Shown: one piece after another, positions 1 to 9,543 of the stretch | Layout: the number at the start of each line of letters is the position of its first letter | Numbering within the stretch: position 1 is the first letter of the stretch | Source of the DNA: an uncultured Candidatus Melainabacteria bacterium | Lineage (GTDB): Bacteria > Cyanobacteriota > Vampirovibrionia > Gastranaerophilales > Gastranaerophilaceae | Direction of reading: 5' to 3' | Assembly: GCA_934692485.1 (NCBI GenBank) | Contig: CAKUTX010000002.1 | Span: 124,001 to 188,000, forward strand | DNA: 64,000 nucleotides | Program-made: the position numbers and the translations under genes | The notes under the pieces: generated by a model | The model's input: only the letters and a program-made list of their open reading frames with translations | The model's database searches: none | Told to the model about the DNA's origin: nothing

Positions 1-622
1 CGTATATTTTGAAATCAAAAGCATCTACAACTTTATCTGTTAGTGTAAATAGTCCTTCTGAGATAATTATTTTTGATGGCATTGCAAGTTTCACATTATC
101 GCGTCGAATCGCTGTTCCAGACATATCATATTCCGGCAGATAAACTTTGTTGCCAAAGAGTAACGATTTGATGTGAGTTTTCATTAACTCAAGTTCCAAA
201 GCTTCAGGAATATCAAGATCATAATGTTTCGCAAATTCCGCAAAACTTCCGGCTTTCTTTACCATATCGGATCTATCATAGTAATAATCATCTGTATTAA
301 TTCTTGTTATGGCATTTTCTATGCAATATTCGTTTGCAAAGCTTTGAATAGTATTAATTATGTCGTATGCAATGGTCGATTTCCCGCTTGCTGTTTCTCC
401 GGCTATTCCGATGGAACAAGACCTTGTGATATTGTTGGATAAAAATAAAGCCATTTTTTGAATGGCAGAATTTTTAACCTTGCGGAATATTGAATTATCA
501 CTATTCATTTCATTTAAGAAAACTTGATTTAATCTCTTTTCAATATAAAGAAAAAGATTTTTTTCGGAGTGTAGAAAACTTTGTTTTAATTCTGTAGTGT
601 TTTTAATTAATGTATTTTGCAA
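1..622 (-). CDS. Uridine kinase-like P-loop kinase (3' end missing)
   Basis: About 207 codons are visible before the gene runs off the left edge. A P-loop GETASGKST lies at residues 75-83, followed near residue 105 by INTDDYYYD, which matches the base-binding LDDFY region of the uridine kinase/phosphoribulokinase family; ISEGLF further on resembles the family's 'EG' strand. Such enzymes phosphorylate uridine/cytidine or related substrates in the cytoplasm. The 70-residue extension before the P-loop is longer than in classical Udk, so the substrate is uncertain. I chose the TTG start because a stop codon lies two codons upstream and AAGGA sits 8 bases before it; the first ATG is about 38 codons further in. 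It is divergent from the gene at 838. Confidence 0.72.
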   Translation of the reverse strand, partial: MQNTLIKNTTELKQSFLHSEKNLFLYIEKRLNQVFLNEMNSDNSIFRKVKNSAIQKMALFLSNNITRSCSIGIAGETASGKSTIAYDIINTIQSFANEYCIENAITRINTDDYYYDRSDMVKKAGSFAEFAKHYDLDIPEALELELMKTHIKSLLFGNKVYLPEYDMSGTAIRRDNVKLAMPSKIIISEGLFTLTDKVVDAFDFKIY

Positions 623-837
623 TGTTTAAATCCTTATTTCTTATACAATAAAAATTGAACAAAAAAAAATTTGCCAACTGCTTTTCTATATGTTACCAAA
701 AATATACAAAAAAAATAGTAAAGTATGTATAAATGTAAAATTTATATTTTTAGAAAATTTTGTGTTACAAAAATGTGTTACAATTTTCTATAGGTAATAT
801 TTTGAGAAAATTATTTTTACAGATAGGATAGAGCTTT
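623..837. other. Divergent intergenic region, AT-rich, with 13-bp-spaced direct repeat
   Basis: This 215-base gap separates two divergent genes and must hold both promoters. The decamer TGTGTTACAA occurs at 761-770 and again at 774-783. A weak promoter-like pair TTACAA (765-770) and TATAGG (789-794), 18 bases apart, precedes the rightward gene. No RNA gene or terminator is visible. Confidence 0.35.
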
Positions 838-2580
838 ATGAATAAACGTTTATTTACATTTGTTACTGTTTTTTTGATTGTTATTGTGTTTGCAATATTT
901 AAACACTCTGTAGAGTTTGTATATGTAAATCCGCAAGTTAATACTTCTGTGTTTTCGCATATTGCGAAAACTATATTCCCGTTAGATAATATTATAAAAT
1001 CTGCTGTTGAAAGTTGTAATCAGCAAATAAAGGGTATGAAACTCTTGTATATAAATGGATATGGCTCTGGCTTTTTAAAGGGAAATTCAATTCCAAATGA
1101 TTTAGATTATTCAGTAGGCATTGATTTAGGAAAATTTGAATATGATGGGCAAAATGCAAAAGAAGTTGCAAAAGAAGTTAACAAAAGAATAAATCAGTTT
1201 CAAATAGAGTTTTATAATTCTGTAAACGGAAATAGTTTATTTTACTCGGATTATTCGCCAATAAAAGCTTTGGCTGTGTTCTCAGGGGTAGATTATAATA
1301 ATGTTGATAATATGGCAAAATCAATAAGCAAAGTTATTGAAAATAAAGATTATGTCGTGTATACAAGAAAACAAATGGAAAAAAATGTTGTAATAGACTT
1401 TCCATTTATTTTAAAATCAAATGAAATTTTAATAGAAGACACTCCGCCAATTACGTTATTTTCTGATAATGTGAAGTATAATGATAATTCCCCAAAATTT
1501 TTACGTGAGATAACTATTGTTCCGGATTATTTCATCCAATTAGTTAATACAAAAACAGGTGAGATGAAGAATGTTGAGATAGTGGCAGAAGCTTTTACAG
1601 GTCAAAGGTTACAGTTATCCAGAAGATTTTTTGTCCCAATTGTGTTTACTGGAGAAAATTCTGCAATGTACTTAAAAAATTTAGATTATTTGAATAATGA
1701 AGATGAATATGTATATTACAGATTATTTAATTACGGTAGACATTTGAGAGAAATCCAAAATTTGTCTGTGATGAATAACAATCCTATTAAATTACTGAAA
1801 AGAGTAGCGCAGTGTATGGATTTAATTTATCCTGCTCTAAAAAAGGAAGATGTAGATAATTTGTCCTCAATAATTAGTGAAAATTTGAGTAATGAAGGTA
1901 TTAAAGATTTGAATACTTATACCACAGTAATAGATAATATTTTAAAAATATCAATGAGTTCAAGAATTTATGCAAATGCTTCTATGGACGGTAAAATTCA
2001 AGAGATGTTGAATATAATGGATAATTCATTATTGGATTTAAAAAGAGAAAATTTAGTTGATGAAATTCAGTATAAAAAATTAGAAAATTTTGATAATGAA
2101 TTAAAAACAAAACTTCGAAAAGCCAAATCAGTGAAAGATATGGAAGATTTGGTAAATTGGATTGCAGATAAACAAGAAAATTTGATAGCTCCTATAGAAG
2201 TGAACATTTTTGATAAAACAGTTACTCATAAAGCGGAGTTAATAAAATATGTCCAATTGTTTAACAGTATATATGAAGATGTCGGTTTCCACAAAATAGA
2301 CTTGTATTGGTTGCGAGAAGGAGTTCTTGGAGTTATAAAAGATGATTTTACAAAGGACTTAACCAAAGATGATTTGAAAAAACTGGCAAAACAAAACAGG
2401 TTAGTCGATATTGATTATGTTTTGATAGACAGAAATGATGTCGATAATATGCGAGTAAGATATTCTCTTTGGGTTCGCTATAATCCTACAAAAATCCAAG
2501 AACAAAATTGGAATAATTTACAAAAAACTTTAAAAGCTGATAAAAAGAATTTTAAAATAAAACGAAGATTTGTTTTTTAA
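838..2580 (+). CDS. Membrane-anchored protein of unknown function
   Basis: A 580-residue protein that I do not recognise. Residues about 5-23 form one hydrophobic segment after MNKR, so the protein is predicted to be anchored in the inner membrane with the bulk outside the cytoplasm. The rest is hydrophilic, mixed alpha/beta, with a helical, charged stretch around 360-470. Residues 75-91 (YGS, then ten residues, then DLDY) formally fit the hG[GS]x9-13[DE]h[DE]h nucleotidyltransferase pattern, but the predicted location makes this doubtful. Its stop overlaps the stop of the convergent flippase gene by two bases. Weak ribosome site AGGA lies 10 bases before the ATG. Confidence 0.6.
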   Translation: MNKRLFTFVTVFLIVIVFAIFKHSVEFVYVNPQVNTSVFSHIAKTIFPLDNIIKSAVESCNQQIKGMKLLYINGYGSGFLKGNSIPNDLDYSVGIDLGKFEYDGQNAKEVAKEVNKRINQFQIEFYNSVNGNSLFYSDYSPIKALAVFSGVDYNNVDNMAKSISKVIENKDYVVYTRKQMEKNVVIDFPFILKSNEILIEDTPPITLFSDNVKYNDNSPKFLREITIVPDYFIQLVNTKTGEMKNVEIVAEAFTGQRLQLSRRFFVPIVFTGENSAMYLKNLDYLNNEDEYVYYRLFNYGRHLREIQNLSVMNNNPIKLLKRVAQCMDLIYPALKKEDVDNLSSIISENLSNEGIKDLNTYTTVIDNILKISMSSRIYANASMDGKIQEMLNIMDNSLLDLKRENLVDEIQYKKLENFDNELKTKLRKAKSVKDMEDLVNWIADKQENLIAPIEVNIFDKTVTHKAELIKYVQLFNSIYEDVGFHKIDLYWLREGVLGVIKDDFTKDLTKDDLKKLAKQNRLVDIDYVLIDRNDVDNMRVRYSLWVRYNPTKIQEQNWNNLQKTLKADKKNFKIKRRFVF

Positions 2581-3995
2581 TTTAATATTCTGTTTTTAAA
2601 TTTCCATATAATTGTATAAAACAGTAAGAGGTAAATTATTGGCGCAAGAATTTGTATTTCAGGTTTCCAAACAAAATTTATAATACAATAGATTGCGGCT
2701 CCTATTGATATGGATAAAATATTTGTTTTGAATATTTTGTAAGGATTAATGTAATCAAAATTTTTGAAATGAATAAGGGAATTTAATCCGAATAATGTAA
2801 TAATTGAGATTATCATTGCAATTCCAGCTCCAAGTAAGTTGAACATTGGTATAAGCTTTATATTTAAAAATATGCAAATTATTGCAGAGAACAATGTTAT
2901 TAACATCTCAACATACGTTTTATTCTGCAAATGATATTTTATATTAAATATTTTCATTAATTCGTGAAGGAATATAGTTAATGCAAAAAATGGGATTATA
3001 ATAAATGCTTGTTTGTATTCCAATGGGAAAACGGTGTTTGTTATTTCTTTAGAGTACAGTATAAATGAAGTTACAATAGGTAAAAACAAAATACAAAAAA
3101 GTTGTATAGTTCCTGTTGTTGCGGATTTTATTTCTCGATTGTTTTCGAATTTTTTTATAATAATCGGAAATACTGCAAATAAAAATGTTGATAAAAGAGG
3201 TGTTAAAATATAACTTGTATAAACCCAGGCAATTCCTGCAATTGCAGTATAATCAAATAATTCAGCCCTTTGGAAAATGAATTTGTTGAGGTGTAATAAC
3301 ATCCATAAACATGTATTTGTAAAAATTGTCGGAATGCTGTAAATAAGACATTCTTTAATCATATTAGAATTTATGTGTGGAATTAAGCTTGTTTTCATCT
3401 GAATTTTTTTTACTATATAAAAATCAATTACCACCATTGATAAGGTCATAGAAATCAAAATCGCTTTTAAGTTGTCGCAGATGTTGAACAGTAATAAAAA
3501 TAGAGATAAGTGAGCAAGTTGATATATAACTATGCTGAATGTGTATAAAAAAGGCTTATTAAAAATTCTAAGCATTTGGTATAAAAATTGCCTAAATCCG
3601 CAAGGTATAATTAGAATTAAAATTAATGCCAAAGTGCTTTGAGGAATAAATAGCTTTTCTGAAACAATTCCACCGAACAGGATAAAAGATATAAATATTA
3701 AAAAATATGTAAAAATAGAAATAAAAAGAATATTCGAGAAAAATTGCGGTAATTTATCTTGTAATTTATATTTTTCATAAAATCGTAAAGAAGATTTTGC
3801 AATCCAGTCAGATGAACATGTGCAAAGCAGATTTAAAATACCGATAATAATTTGATAAATACCAACTTCTTTAGTCGACAAAACATGTACAAAAAATGGG
3901 ACAATAAATAGAGAATTAAAAATAACAAGTATTCTAGAAGGTAAATACTTGAAAAAATTATCTAAAATAATATTGTAAATTAGTTTTGTACTCAC
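2577..3995 (-). CDS. Wzx/MATE-like polysaccharide flippase
   Basis: A 472-residue, very hydrophobic protein with about 12-14 predicted membrane spans distributed over its whole length, typical in size and pattern for the MOP superfamily of oligosaccharide-lipid flippases. Such proteins move undecaprenyl-linked repeat units across the inner membrane for O-antigen, capsule or S-layer glycans. The GTG start (3993-3995) is the first in frame. The sugar nucleotide operon at 6652-10246 lies nearby, which supports a role in surface glycan export. Substrate is not predictable. It converges on the unknown anchored gene with overlapping stop codons, leaving no room for a terminator between them. Confidence 0.8.
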   Translation of the reverse strand: MSTKLIYNIILDNFFKYLPSRILVIFNSLFIVPFFVHVLSTKEVGIYQIIIGILNLLCTCSSDWIAKSSLRFYEKYKLQDKLPQFFSNILFISIFTYFLIFISFILFGGIVSEKLFIPQSTLALILILIIPCGFRQFLYQMLRIFNKPFLYTFSIVIYQLAHLSLFLLLFNICDNLKAILISMTLSMVVIDFYIVKKIQMKTSLIPHINSNMIKECLIYSIPTIFTNTCLWMLLHLNKFIFQRAELFDYTAIAGIAWVYTSYILTPLLSTFLFAVFPIIIKKFENNREIKSATTGTIQLFCILFLPIVTSFILYSKEITNTVFPLEYKQAFIIIPFFALTIFLHELMKIFNIKYHLQNKTYVEMLITLFSAIICIFLNIKLIPMFNLLGAGIAMIISIITLFGLNSLIHFKNFDYINPYKIFKTNILSISIGAAIYCIINFVWKPEIQILAPIIYLLLFYTIIWKFKNRILN

Positions 3996-4080
3996 AATTT
4001 AATAATAACATAATAAAAAATAAATTCATTTTCTTTCATTTTTTATTGATTTTGGTCACTCTGTTTAAAATAAAAATTTT

Positions 4081-4089
4081 TGTTATAAT
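4081..4089 (+). promoter_or_regulatory. Extended -10 promoter of uvrA-like gene
   Basis: TGTTATAAT is a TGn-extended -10 element (hexamer 4084-4089), 16 bases before the uvrA-like ATG. No good -35 is visible; CTGTTT at 4061-4066 is at 17-base spacing. Confidence 0.45.
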
Positions 4090-4105
4090 AAAATCAGGTG
4101 GTATT

Positions 4106-6568
4106 ATGGTAGATAAAATTCTTGTTCGCGGTGCGCGAGTACATAATTTGAAAAATGTAGATGTCGATATTCCTTTGAATAAGATTGTTGGTATTGCAGG
4201 GGTATCTGGTTCTGGAAAATCGTCTTTAGCTCTAGGGGTATTATATGCAGAGGGCTCAAGAAGATATTTGGAAGCTCTTTCTACCTATACAAGACGAAGA
4301 ATGACTCAGGCTGAAAAGGCTCTTGTTGATGAAGTTTTATATGTTCCGGCAGCTTTGGCTTTACACCAAAGGCCGGCAATATCAGGAATTAGGAGTACTT
4401 TTGGTACAGGAACTGAACTCTTGAACAGCTTGAGGCTCATGTTTTCGCGCTTGGCAAATCATTGTTGCCCTAATGGACACTATTTACAGCCGACTTTGGA
4501 TGTTGCTGCCGAAAAAGAATTGGTGTGCCCTGTTTGTGGAGAACATTTTTTTGCTCCGTCAGCGGAAGAATTAGCCTTTAACAGTCAGGGAGCTTGTAGA
4601 ACTTGTAGTGGTACAGGAATTGTAAGGACAGTGGATATATCAACACTTGTACCTGATGAGAATTTGACAATTGAAGAAGGTGCTGTTTCCCCTTGGGGAA
4701 CTTTGATGTGGTCGTTGATGACAGACGTTTGCCGAGAAATGGGTGTTCGCACAAACATCCCATTCAAAGATTTGACGGATAAGGAAAAAGACATTGTGTA
4801 TAACGGGCCGGCTGAAAAGAAACATATTTTTTATAAAGCAAAAAATACAAATCAAGCCGGCGAACTTGATTTTACTTATTATAACGCAATTTATACCGTT
4901 GAAAATGCTTTGGCAAAAGTTAAAGATGAAAAAAGTATGAAACGTGTAGAAAAATATCTTAAACAGGATGTTTGTCCGGATTGCCACGGGAGTCGACTCT
5001 CAAAGCGAGCAAGAGAGCCTAAGCTTCGAGGCATTTCTCTTGATGAGGCTTGCAAAATGTCTTTGTCTGAGTTGATAGTTTGGGTTGAGGGTGTGCCGTC
5101 GACTCTTCCAAAACCAATGCGACCGATGGCTGATAGTATTTGTGAAGCGTTTTTTGATGTTGCGAAGCGACTTATTGATTTAGGGCTTGGTTATTTGAGT
5201 TTGGATAGAGCTACAACAACTCTTTCAACTGGAGAGCGTCAACGTATGCAACTTGCAAGAGCTGTCCGAAACAGAACTACCGGAGTTTTGTACGTGCTTG
5301 ATGAGCCATCAATCGGACTTCACCCATCCAATATTGTGGGATTGAAAGATGTTATAAAAAGCTTGGTTAAAGATGGAAATTCTGTGATTTTGGTAGACCA
5401 TGATACTCAAATTTTATCTGTATCTGATTGGATTATTGAAATGGGGCCAAAAGCTGGCATTGATGGTGGAAATGTAATTGCAGAAGGTCAGGTTTTTGAA
5501 CTAAAAAATAATGAAAACTCGATAATTGGAAAATATCTTTCAAATGAAAGAGCAGTTAAAGTAAGGACTAATGCTTTAAAAGAGCAAATGTTTGAAGGTG
5601 GAAAAATCGTTTTGAAAACAAATAAAATTCACACTGTAAAACCTCTAAATGTAGAAATACCTAAAGGTAAATTAACAGTAATTACGGGTGTTTCAGGCTC
5701 AGGTAAAACAACAATGGTTTTGGAAAGTCTTGTACCGGCATTGGAAGCTGCTATTTTAGGGAAAAAACTCCCAGAACATGTATTGAGTATTGAAGCTGAT
5801 GGTATTAAACAAGTAAAACTAATTGATGCGACTCCGATTGGTATAAATGTTCGTTCGACGGTCGCAACTTATGCAAATATTCACGATGAACTTAGAAAAA
5901 CATTTGCTAAACTGCCGAAGGCAAAAGAGTTAAAATATAAAGCAGGGGATTTTTCATATAATACAGGTAAATTGCGCTGTTTAACTTGTGATGGGACAGG
6001 TGTTATAAATTTAGATGTTCAGTTTTTGCCAGATGTAGAAATTCCTTGCCCTGAATGTGGCGGTTCGAGATATACAAAGCTTGCAGATACGATGAAATAT
6101 AATGGATATTCATTGCCCGAAATAATGAAAATGAATGTCACAAAAGCATTAGATGTTTGTAGTGGGCTAAAATCTGTTTATCAAAAATTGGAAGTTTTGC
6201 AAGAATTAGGATTGGGATATTTGACTTTAGGTGAAGCAACACCAAGCCTTTCAGGTGGCGAAGCTCAGAGGTTAAAACTGGCAAGTGAAATGCGAAAAAT
6301 GCAAAATGATTCTGTGTTTGTTTTTGATGAACCCACAATCGGACTTCATCCAAAAGATGTTGAAACATTATTGACTGTTTTTGAAACTTTGATAAATAAC
6401 GGAGCAACTGTTGTCGTAATAGAACATGATTTGGATGTTATAAAAAATGCTGATTATATAATCGATATGGGGCCTGAAGGTGGTGAAGCCGGTGGCGAAA
6501 TAATTTTCTGCGGAACTTTGGATGAATTAAAAATGTGTGAAAAATCAAAAACTGCAAAATTTGTTTAA
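4106..6568 (+). CDS. uvrA: UvrA-like ABC ATPase (short, UvrA2 type)
   Basis: An 820-residue double ABC-class ATPase of the UvrA excision-repair family. Walker A motifs are GVSGSGKSS near residue 33 and GVSGSGKTT near 530; signature motifs are LSTGERQRMQLA and LSGGEAQRLKLA; zinc-module Cys pairs CPVC/CRTC and CLTC/CPEC are present. Canonical UvrA is about 940 residues; the region between the first Walker A and the first zinc module is shortened, as in UvrA2/DrrC-type proteins that lack the UvrB-binding domain. It may act in damage tolerance or drug resistance instead of classical repair; whether a full UvrA exists elsewhere is unknown here. The ATG at 4106 has AGGTGG five bases upstream; an in-frame TTG 120 bases earlier would add a hydrophobic extension that is foreign to the family. 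Confidence 0.88.
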   Translation: MVDKILVRGARVHNLKNVDVDIPLNKIVGIAGVSGSGKSSLALGVLYAEGSRRYLEALSTYTRRRMTQAEKALVDEVLYVPAALALHQRPAISGIRSTFGTGTELLNSLRLMFSRLANHCCPNGHYLQPTLDVAAEKELVCPVCGEHFFAPSAEELAFNSQGACRTCSGTGIVRTVDISTLVPDENLTIEEGAVSPWGTLMWSLMTDVCREMGVRTNIPFKDLTDKEKDIVYNGPAEKKHIFYKAKNTNQAGELDFTYYNAIYTVENALAKVKDEKSMKRVEKYLKQDVCPDCHGSRLSKRAREPKLRGISLDEACKMSLSELIVWVEGVPSTLPKPMRPMADSICEAFFDVAKRLIDLGLGYLSLDRATTTLSTGERQRMQLARAVRNRTTGVLYVLDEPSIGLHPSNIVGLKDVIKSLVKDGNSVILVDHDTQILSVSDWIIEMGPKAGIDGGNVIAEGQVFELKNNENSIIGKYLSNERAVKVRTNALKEQMFEGGKIVLKTNKIHTVKPLNVEIPKGKLTVITGVSGSGKTTMVLESLVPALEAAILGKKLPEHVLSIEADGIKQVKLIDATPIGINVRSTVATYANIHDELRKTFAKLPKAKELKYKAGDFSYNTGKLRCLTCDGTGVINLDVQFLPDVEIPCPECGGSRYTKLADTMKYNGYSLPEIMKMNVTKALDVCSGLKSVYQKLEVLQELGLGYLTLGEATPSLSGGEAQRLKLASEMRKMQNDSVFVFDEPTIGLHPKDVETLLTVFETLINNGATVVVIEHDLDVIKNADYIIDMGPEGGEAGGEIIFCGTLDELKMCEKSKTAKFV

Positions 6569-6651
6569 TTGACTGTGAAAATTACAAATTTAATAAATTT
6601 ATTTTTTGTGTTAATATGGTAAAAAGTTTTAATATATTGAGGTGTGTTAGA

Positions 6652-7065
6652 GTGAATTATAAATTAATAGATTTGCATATATTTGGAGATGAAAGAGGAA
6701 AACTTATTTCTTTAGAAGGCAATAAAAATATACCGTTTGAGATAAAGAGAGTTTATTGGATATTTGATACTTTGCCTGATCAAAATAGAGGTTGCCACGC
6801 TCATAAAGATTTGGAACAAATAATCGTTGCAATGGATGGAGCTTGCCAATTTGTACTAGATGATGGTAAAACAAAGGAAAAAGTTTGGTTAAATAGACCA
6901 GATAAAGGTCTTTATATTGGTCCAAATATGTGGAGAGAAATGCGACATTTTTCATACGGCTGTAAACTTATGGTTTTGGCAAGCAAGTATTATGATGAAA
7001 AAGAATATATCAGAAATTATGATGAGTATTTGAAAGGACTAAAAAATGATTCATCCTCTATCTGA
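6652..7065 (+). CDS. dTDP-4-keto-6-deoxyglucose 3,4-ketoisomerase (FdtA/QdtA, WxcM-like cupin)
   Basis: A 137-residue cupin-like protein that converts dTDP-4-keto-6-deoxyglucose to the 3-keto sugar, first committed step to dTDP-Fuc3NAc or dTDP-Qui3NAc. The family signature is clear: [10 protein letters not shown] near the N-terminus, RVYWIFDT, then [11 protein letters not shown] with the catalytic His pair, and a C-terminal [17 protein letters not shown]. FdtA and QdtA differ in product stereochemistry and I cannot separate them by eye. I start at the GTG (6652) because GAGGTG lies 7 bases upstream and the product has the usual length; an ATG 36 bases earlier has no ribosome site. It opens a five-gene, overlapping operon. 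Confidence 0.82.
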   Translation: MNYKLIDLHIFGDERGKLISLEGNKNIPFEIKRVYWIFDTLPDQNRGCHAHKDLEQIIVAMDGACQFVLDDGKTKEKVWLNRPDKGLYIGPNMWREMRHFSYGCKLMVLASKYYDEKEYIRNYDEYLKGLKNDSSSI

Positions 7066-7477
7066 TGTGCAAAGCTGCAATATAGGAGAAAATACTAATA
7101 TTTGGCAATTTTGTGTTGTATTGCCAAATGCAAAAATAGGCGCAAATTGTAATATTTGCTCACATTGTTTTATAGAAAATAACGTCGTTATTGGAGATAA
7201 TGTAACTCTTAAAAATGGTGTATATTTGTATGATGGAATAACTGTCGAAGATAATGTTTTTATAGGCCCAAATGCAACGTTTTGTAATGATAAGTATCCA
7301 AAATCAAAGAATAAGGATTTTAAATTAGAGTCTATAACAATTAAAAAAGGTGCAAGTATTGGCGCAAATGCAACTATTCTTCCTGGGGTTATAATAGGGG
7401 AAAACGCGCTAATCGGAGCTGGTTCTGTTGTAACCAAAAATGTTCCTGATGGTTATAAAGTGAAAGGAAAATTTTAA
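7046..7477 (+). CDS. Left-handed beta-helix sugar N-acetyltransferase (FdtC-like)
   Basis: A 143-residue hexapeptide-repeat acetyltransferase: repeated [IV]G-x-N units ([42 protein letters not shown]) form the left-handed helix. In this family His and Asn around [11 protein letters not shown] mark sugar-nucleotide acetyltransferases such as FdtC, which adds acetyl from acetyl-CoA to the 3-amino group of dTDP-3-amino-3,6-dideoxyhexose. It overlaps the ketoisomerase gene by 20 bases; AAAGGA lies 7 bases before its ATG, inside the upstream gene. The pairing with ketoisomerase and aminotransferase makes the substrate assignment likely. Confidence 0.82.
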   Translation: MIHPLSDVQSCNIGENTNIWQFCVVLPNAKIGANCNICSHCFIENNVVIGDNVTLKNGVYLYDGITVEDNVFIGPNATFCNDKYPKSKNKDFKLESITIKKGASIGANATILPGVIIGENALIGAGSVVTKNVPDGYKVKGKF

Positions 7478-7480
7478 TAT

Positions 7481-8458
7481 ATGTTATCTAATTTGAGATT
7501 AGTTTGTTTAATGCCGACATACAATAAAGAAACTACTTTGGCGAAAGCTATAGAGTCAGTAATTATGCAAAAAACTGATTTTGATTACAAATTGATTATT
7601 TTAGATGACTGTTCTGTAGATAATTCAAACAAGATTGCAAATGAATATAAAGAAAAATATCCGGAGAAAATCCAAATTATAAAAAATGAAAAAAATTTGG
7701 GTTTATTAAAAACTATAACAAATGCGTATTATTCACTTAAGAATGTCGATTATTTTTGTGTTTTAGATGCGGATGATTGGTATATTTATGACAAAAAATT
7801 TAGTGATGCGGTTGATTTTTTAGATAAACATAAAGATTTTTCTATTTATATGTCAAATATTACTATTTTGCAGAATGAAGAAGAAAAACAGTATTTTGTA
7901 ACAGATGAAAATACTATTGATTATTGTTGGAGTGATTACAAAAAAGGAAAAATGCCTCATATTCAAACAAGTGGAGTCGTTTATCGAAATATTTATTTTA
8001 AAGATGGAATGAATGAACAGTTTTTGAACGGAACAAAAGAGCCATATGGAGAACAGATGAGAGCTGACGGTTTCCGAACTGTTTGGCATTTAAAATCGGG
8101 GAAAGCTCATTTTGTAAACCGTTTTGAAAGTGTATACAATTATAATGATAACGGTATTTGGGCAAGTTTAACATCTTTTGAACAGAGCTTGTTAAATGCA
8201 AAATTGAGTCTTGCTTTTTCTGAAATATTGACAGATGAACAATCTTATTTTCTTAATCAGATGAAAAGGCTCTATGATACTGCTATTGAAGGTTTTAGAA
8301 GAAATGACGAAAGTTATATAAACAAAAATAAAGATTTGATTTTTTACATGTATTCAAAAACGTATTTGAGTGAAAATCCTATTTTTGATAATAAAAGTGT
8401 ACGAGTGAAAAAACGGGTATTAAAAAGTTTATTTAATAAAATTTTAAGGAAAAAATAA
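7481..8458 (+). CDS. Glycosyltransferase family 2
   Basis: A 325-residue GT-A fold glycosyltransferase. The N-terminus reads [18 protein letters not shown], followed by [11 protein letters not shown] and the metal-binding LDADDW near residue 95, all typical of family GT2. It lies inside the dTDP-aminosugar operon, three bases after the acetyltransferase and overlapping the aminotransferase start by one base (TAATG), so it probably transfers the 3-acetamido sugar or a neighbouring residue onto a lipid-linked glycan at the cytoplasmic membrane face. Donor and acceptor are not predictable from sequence. Confidence 0.85.
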   Translation: MLSNLRLVCLMPTYNKETTLAKAIESVIMQKTDFDYKLIILDDCSVDNSNKIANEYKEKYPEKIQIIKNEKNLGLLKTITNAYYSLKNVDYFCVLDADDWYIYDKKFSDAVDFLDKHKDFSIYMSNITILQNEEEKQYFVTDENTIDYCWSDYKKGKMPHIQTSGVVYRNIYFKDGMNEQFLNGTKEPYGEQMRADGFRTVWHLKSGKAHFVNRFESVYNYNDNGIWASLTSFEQSLLNAKLSLAFSEILTDEQSYFLNQMKRLYDTAIEGFRRNDESYINKNKDLIFYMYSKTYLSENPIFDNKSVRVKKRVLKSLFNKILRKK

Positions 8459-9543
8459 TGATAAAATTTTTAGATTTAGAAAAAGTCAATAATCGATTTC
8501 GAGATGAAATAGATTTAAGATTTAAGAATATTTTGGATAAAGGTTGGTATTTACAGGGAGAAGAAAACCAAAAGTTTGCTGGCGATTTCGCAAGTTTTTG
8601 CGGGACTGAATATGCCATTGGAGTTGCAAATGGACTGGATGCTATCAATTTAATCATCAGGGCATTTGGCTTTGGAGTCGGGGATGAAATTATTGTTCCT
8701 TCCAATACCTATATTGCGACAATTTTGGCGATTTCTGAGAATAATTGTACTCCAGTTTTAGTAGAGCCTGATATAAATACTTACAATATTAATCCTGATT
8801 TGATAGAAGAAAAGATTACTGATAAAACGAAAGCAATAATTGTTGTTCATCTTTATGGTCAGGCTGTGCAAATGGACAAAATTTGGAATTTGGCTAAAAA
8901 ATATAATTTAAAAGTTATAGAAGATTCTGCTCAAGCCCATGGCGCAATTTATAAAGGTAAACGTGTTGGAAATTTGAGTGATGCTTCTGCATTTTCGTTT
9001 TATCCAGGGAAAAATCTTGGATGTATGGGCGATGGGGGAGCCGTAACTACAAATGATAAAGAGCTTTTTGAGAAAGTTAAAGCGATTGCAAATTATGGTT
9101 CAGACAGGAAATATCATCATATATACAAAGGTGTTAATTCAAGATTGGATGAACTTCAAGCTGCTGTTTTAGATGTAAAACTTTCTCATTTGGATGAAGA
9201 TAACAATAGACGTCGAGAAATTTCAAAATATTATCGTGAAAATATAAAAAATCCAAAAATAATTTTGCCAAAAGTTTATGATGAAAAAGCTCATGTTTGG
9301 CATATATTTGCTATAAGAACTGAAGATAGAAACGCATTACAAAAACATTTAGAAGCAAACGGAATTCAAACAAATATTCATTATCCGACTCCACCGCACA
9401 AACAGGGTGCATATAAAGAGTGGGAAAATCAATCATATCCGATTAGTGAGGAAATACATCGTACAGTTTTAAGCCTTCCTATTTCTCCTGTAATGACACA
9501 TGAAGAAGTTAAAAAAGTTGTGGAGGTAGTGAATGAGTTTTAA
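8458..9543 (+). CDS. DegT/DnrJ/EryC1/StrS aminotransferase (FdtB-like)
   Basis: A 361-residue PLP enzyme of the sugar aminotransferase family. Diagnostic parts: [16 protein letters not shown], the EDSAQAHGA segment whose Asp/Gln contact PLP, and [17 protein letters not shown] with the Schiff-base Lys in PGKN. FdtB/QdtB members transfer an amino group from glutamate to C3 of the dTDP-3-keto-6-deoxyhexose made by FdtA/QdtA. Full family length. The neighbouring ketoisomerase and N-acetyltransferase complete the three-step route to dTDP-3-acetamido-3,6-dideoxyhexose. Confidence 0.9.
   Translation: MIKFLDLEKVNNRFRDEIDLRFKNILDKGWYLQGEENQKFAGDFASFCGTEYAIGVANGLDAINLIIRAFGFGVGDEIIVPSNTYIATILAISENNCTPVLVEPDINTYNINPDLIEEKITDKTKAIIVVHLYGQAVQMDKIWNLAKKYNLKVIEDSAQAHGAIYKGKRVGNLSDASAFSFYPGKNLGCMGDGGAVTTNDKELFEKVKAIANYGSDRKYHHIYKGVNSRLDELQAAVLDVKLSHLDEDNNRRREISKYYRENIKNPKIILPKVYDEKAHVWHIFAIRTEDRNALQKHLEANGIQTNIHYPTPPHKQGAYKEWENQSYPISEEIHRTVLSLPISPVMTHEEVKKVVEVVNEF

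Noticed and set aside
3986..4105. N-terminal extension of the UvrA-like gene from a TTG
   Set aside because: It adds a hydrophobic segment absent from the family, overlaps the flippase start, and the ATG at 4106 has a proper ribosome site.
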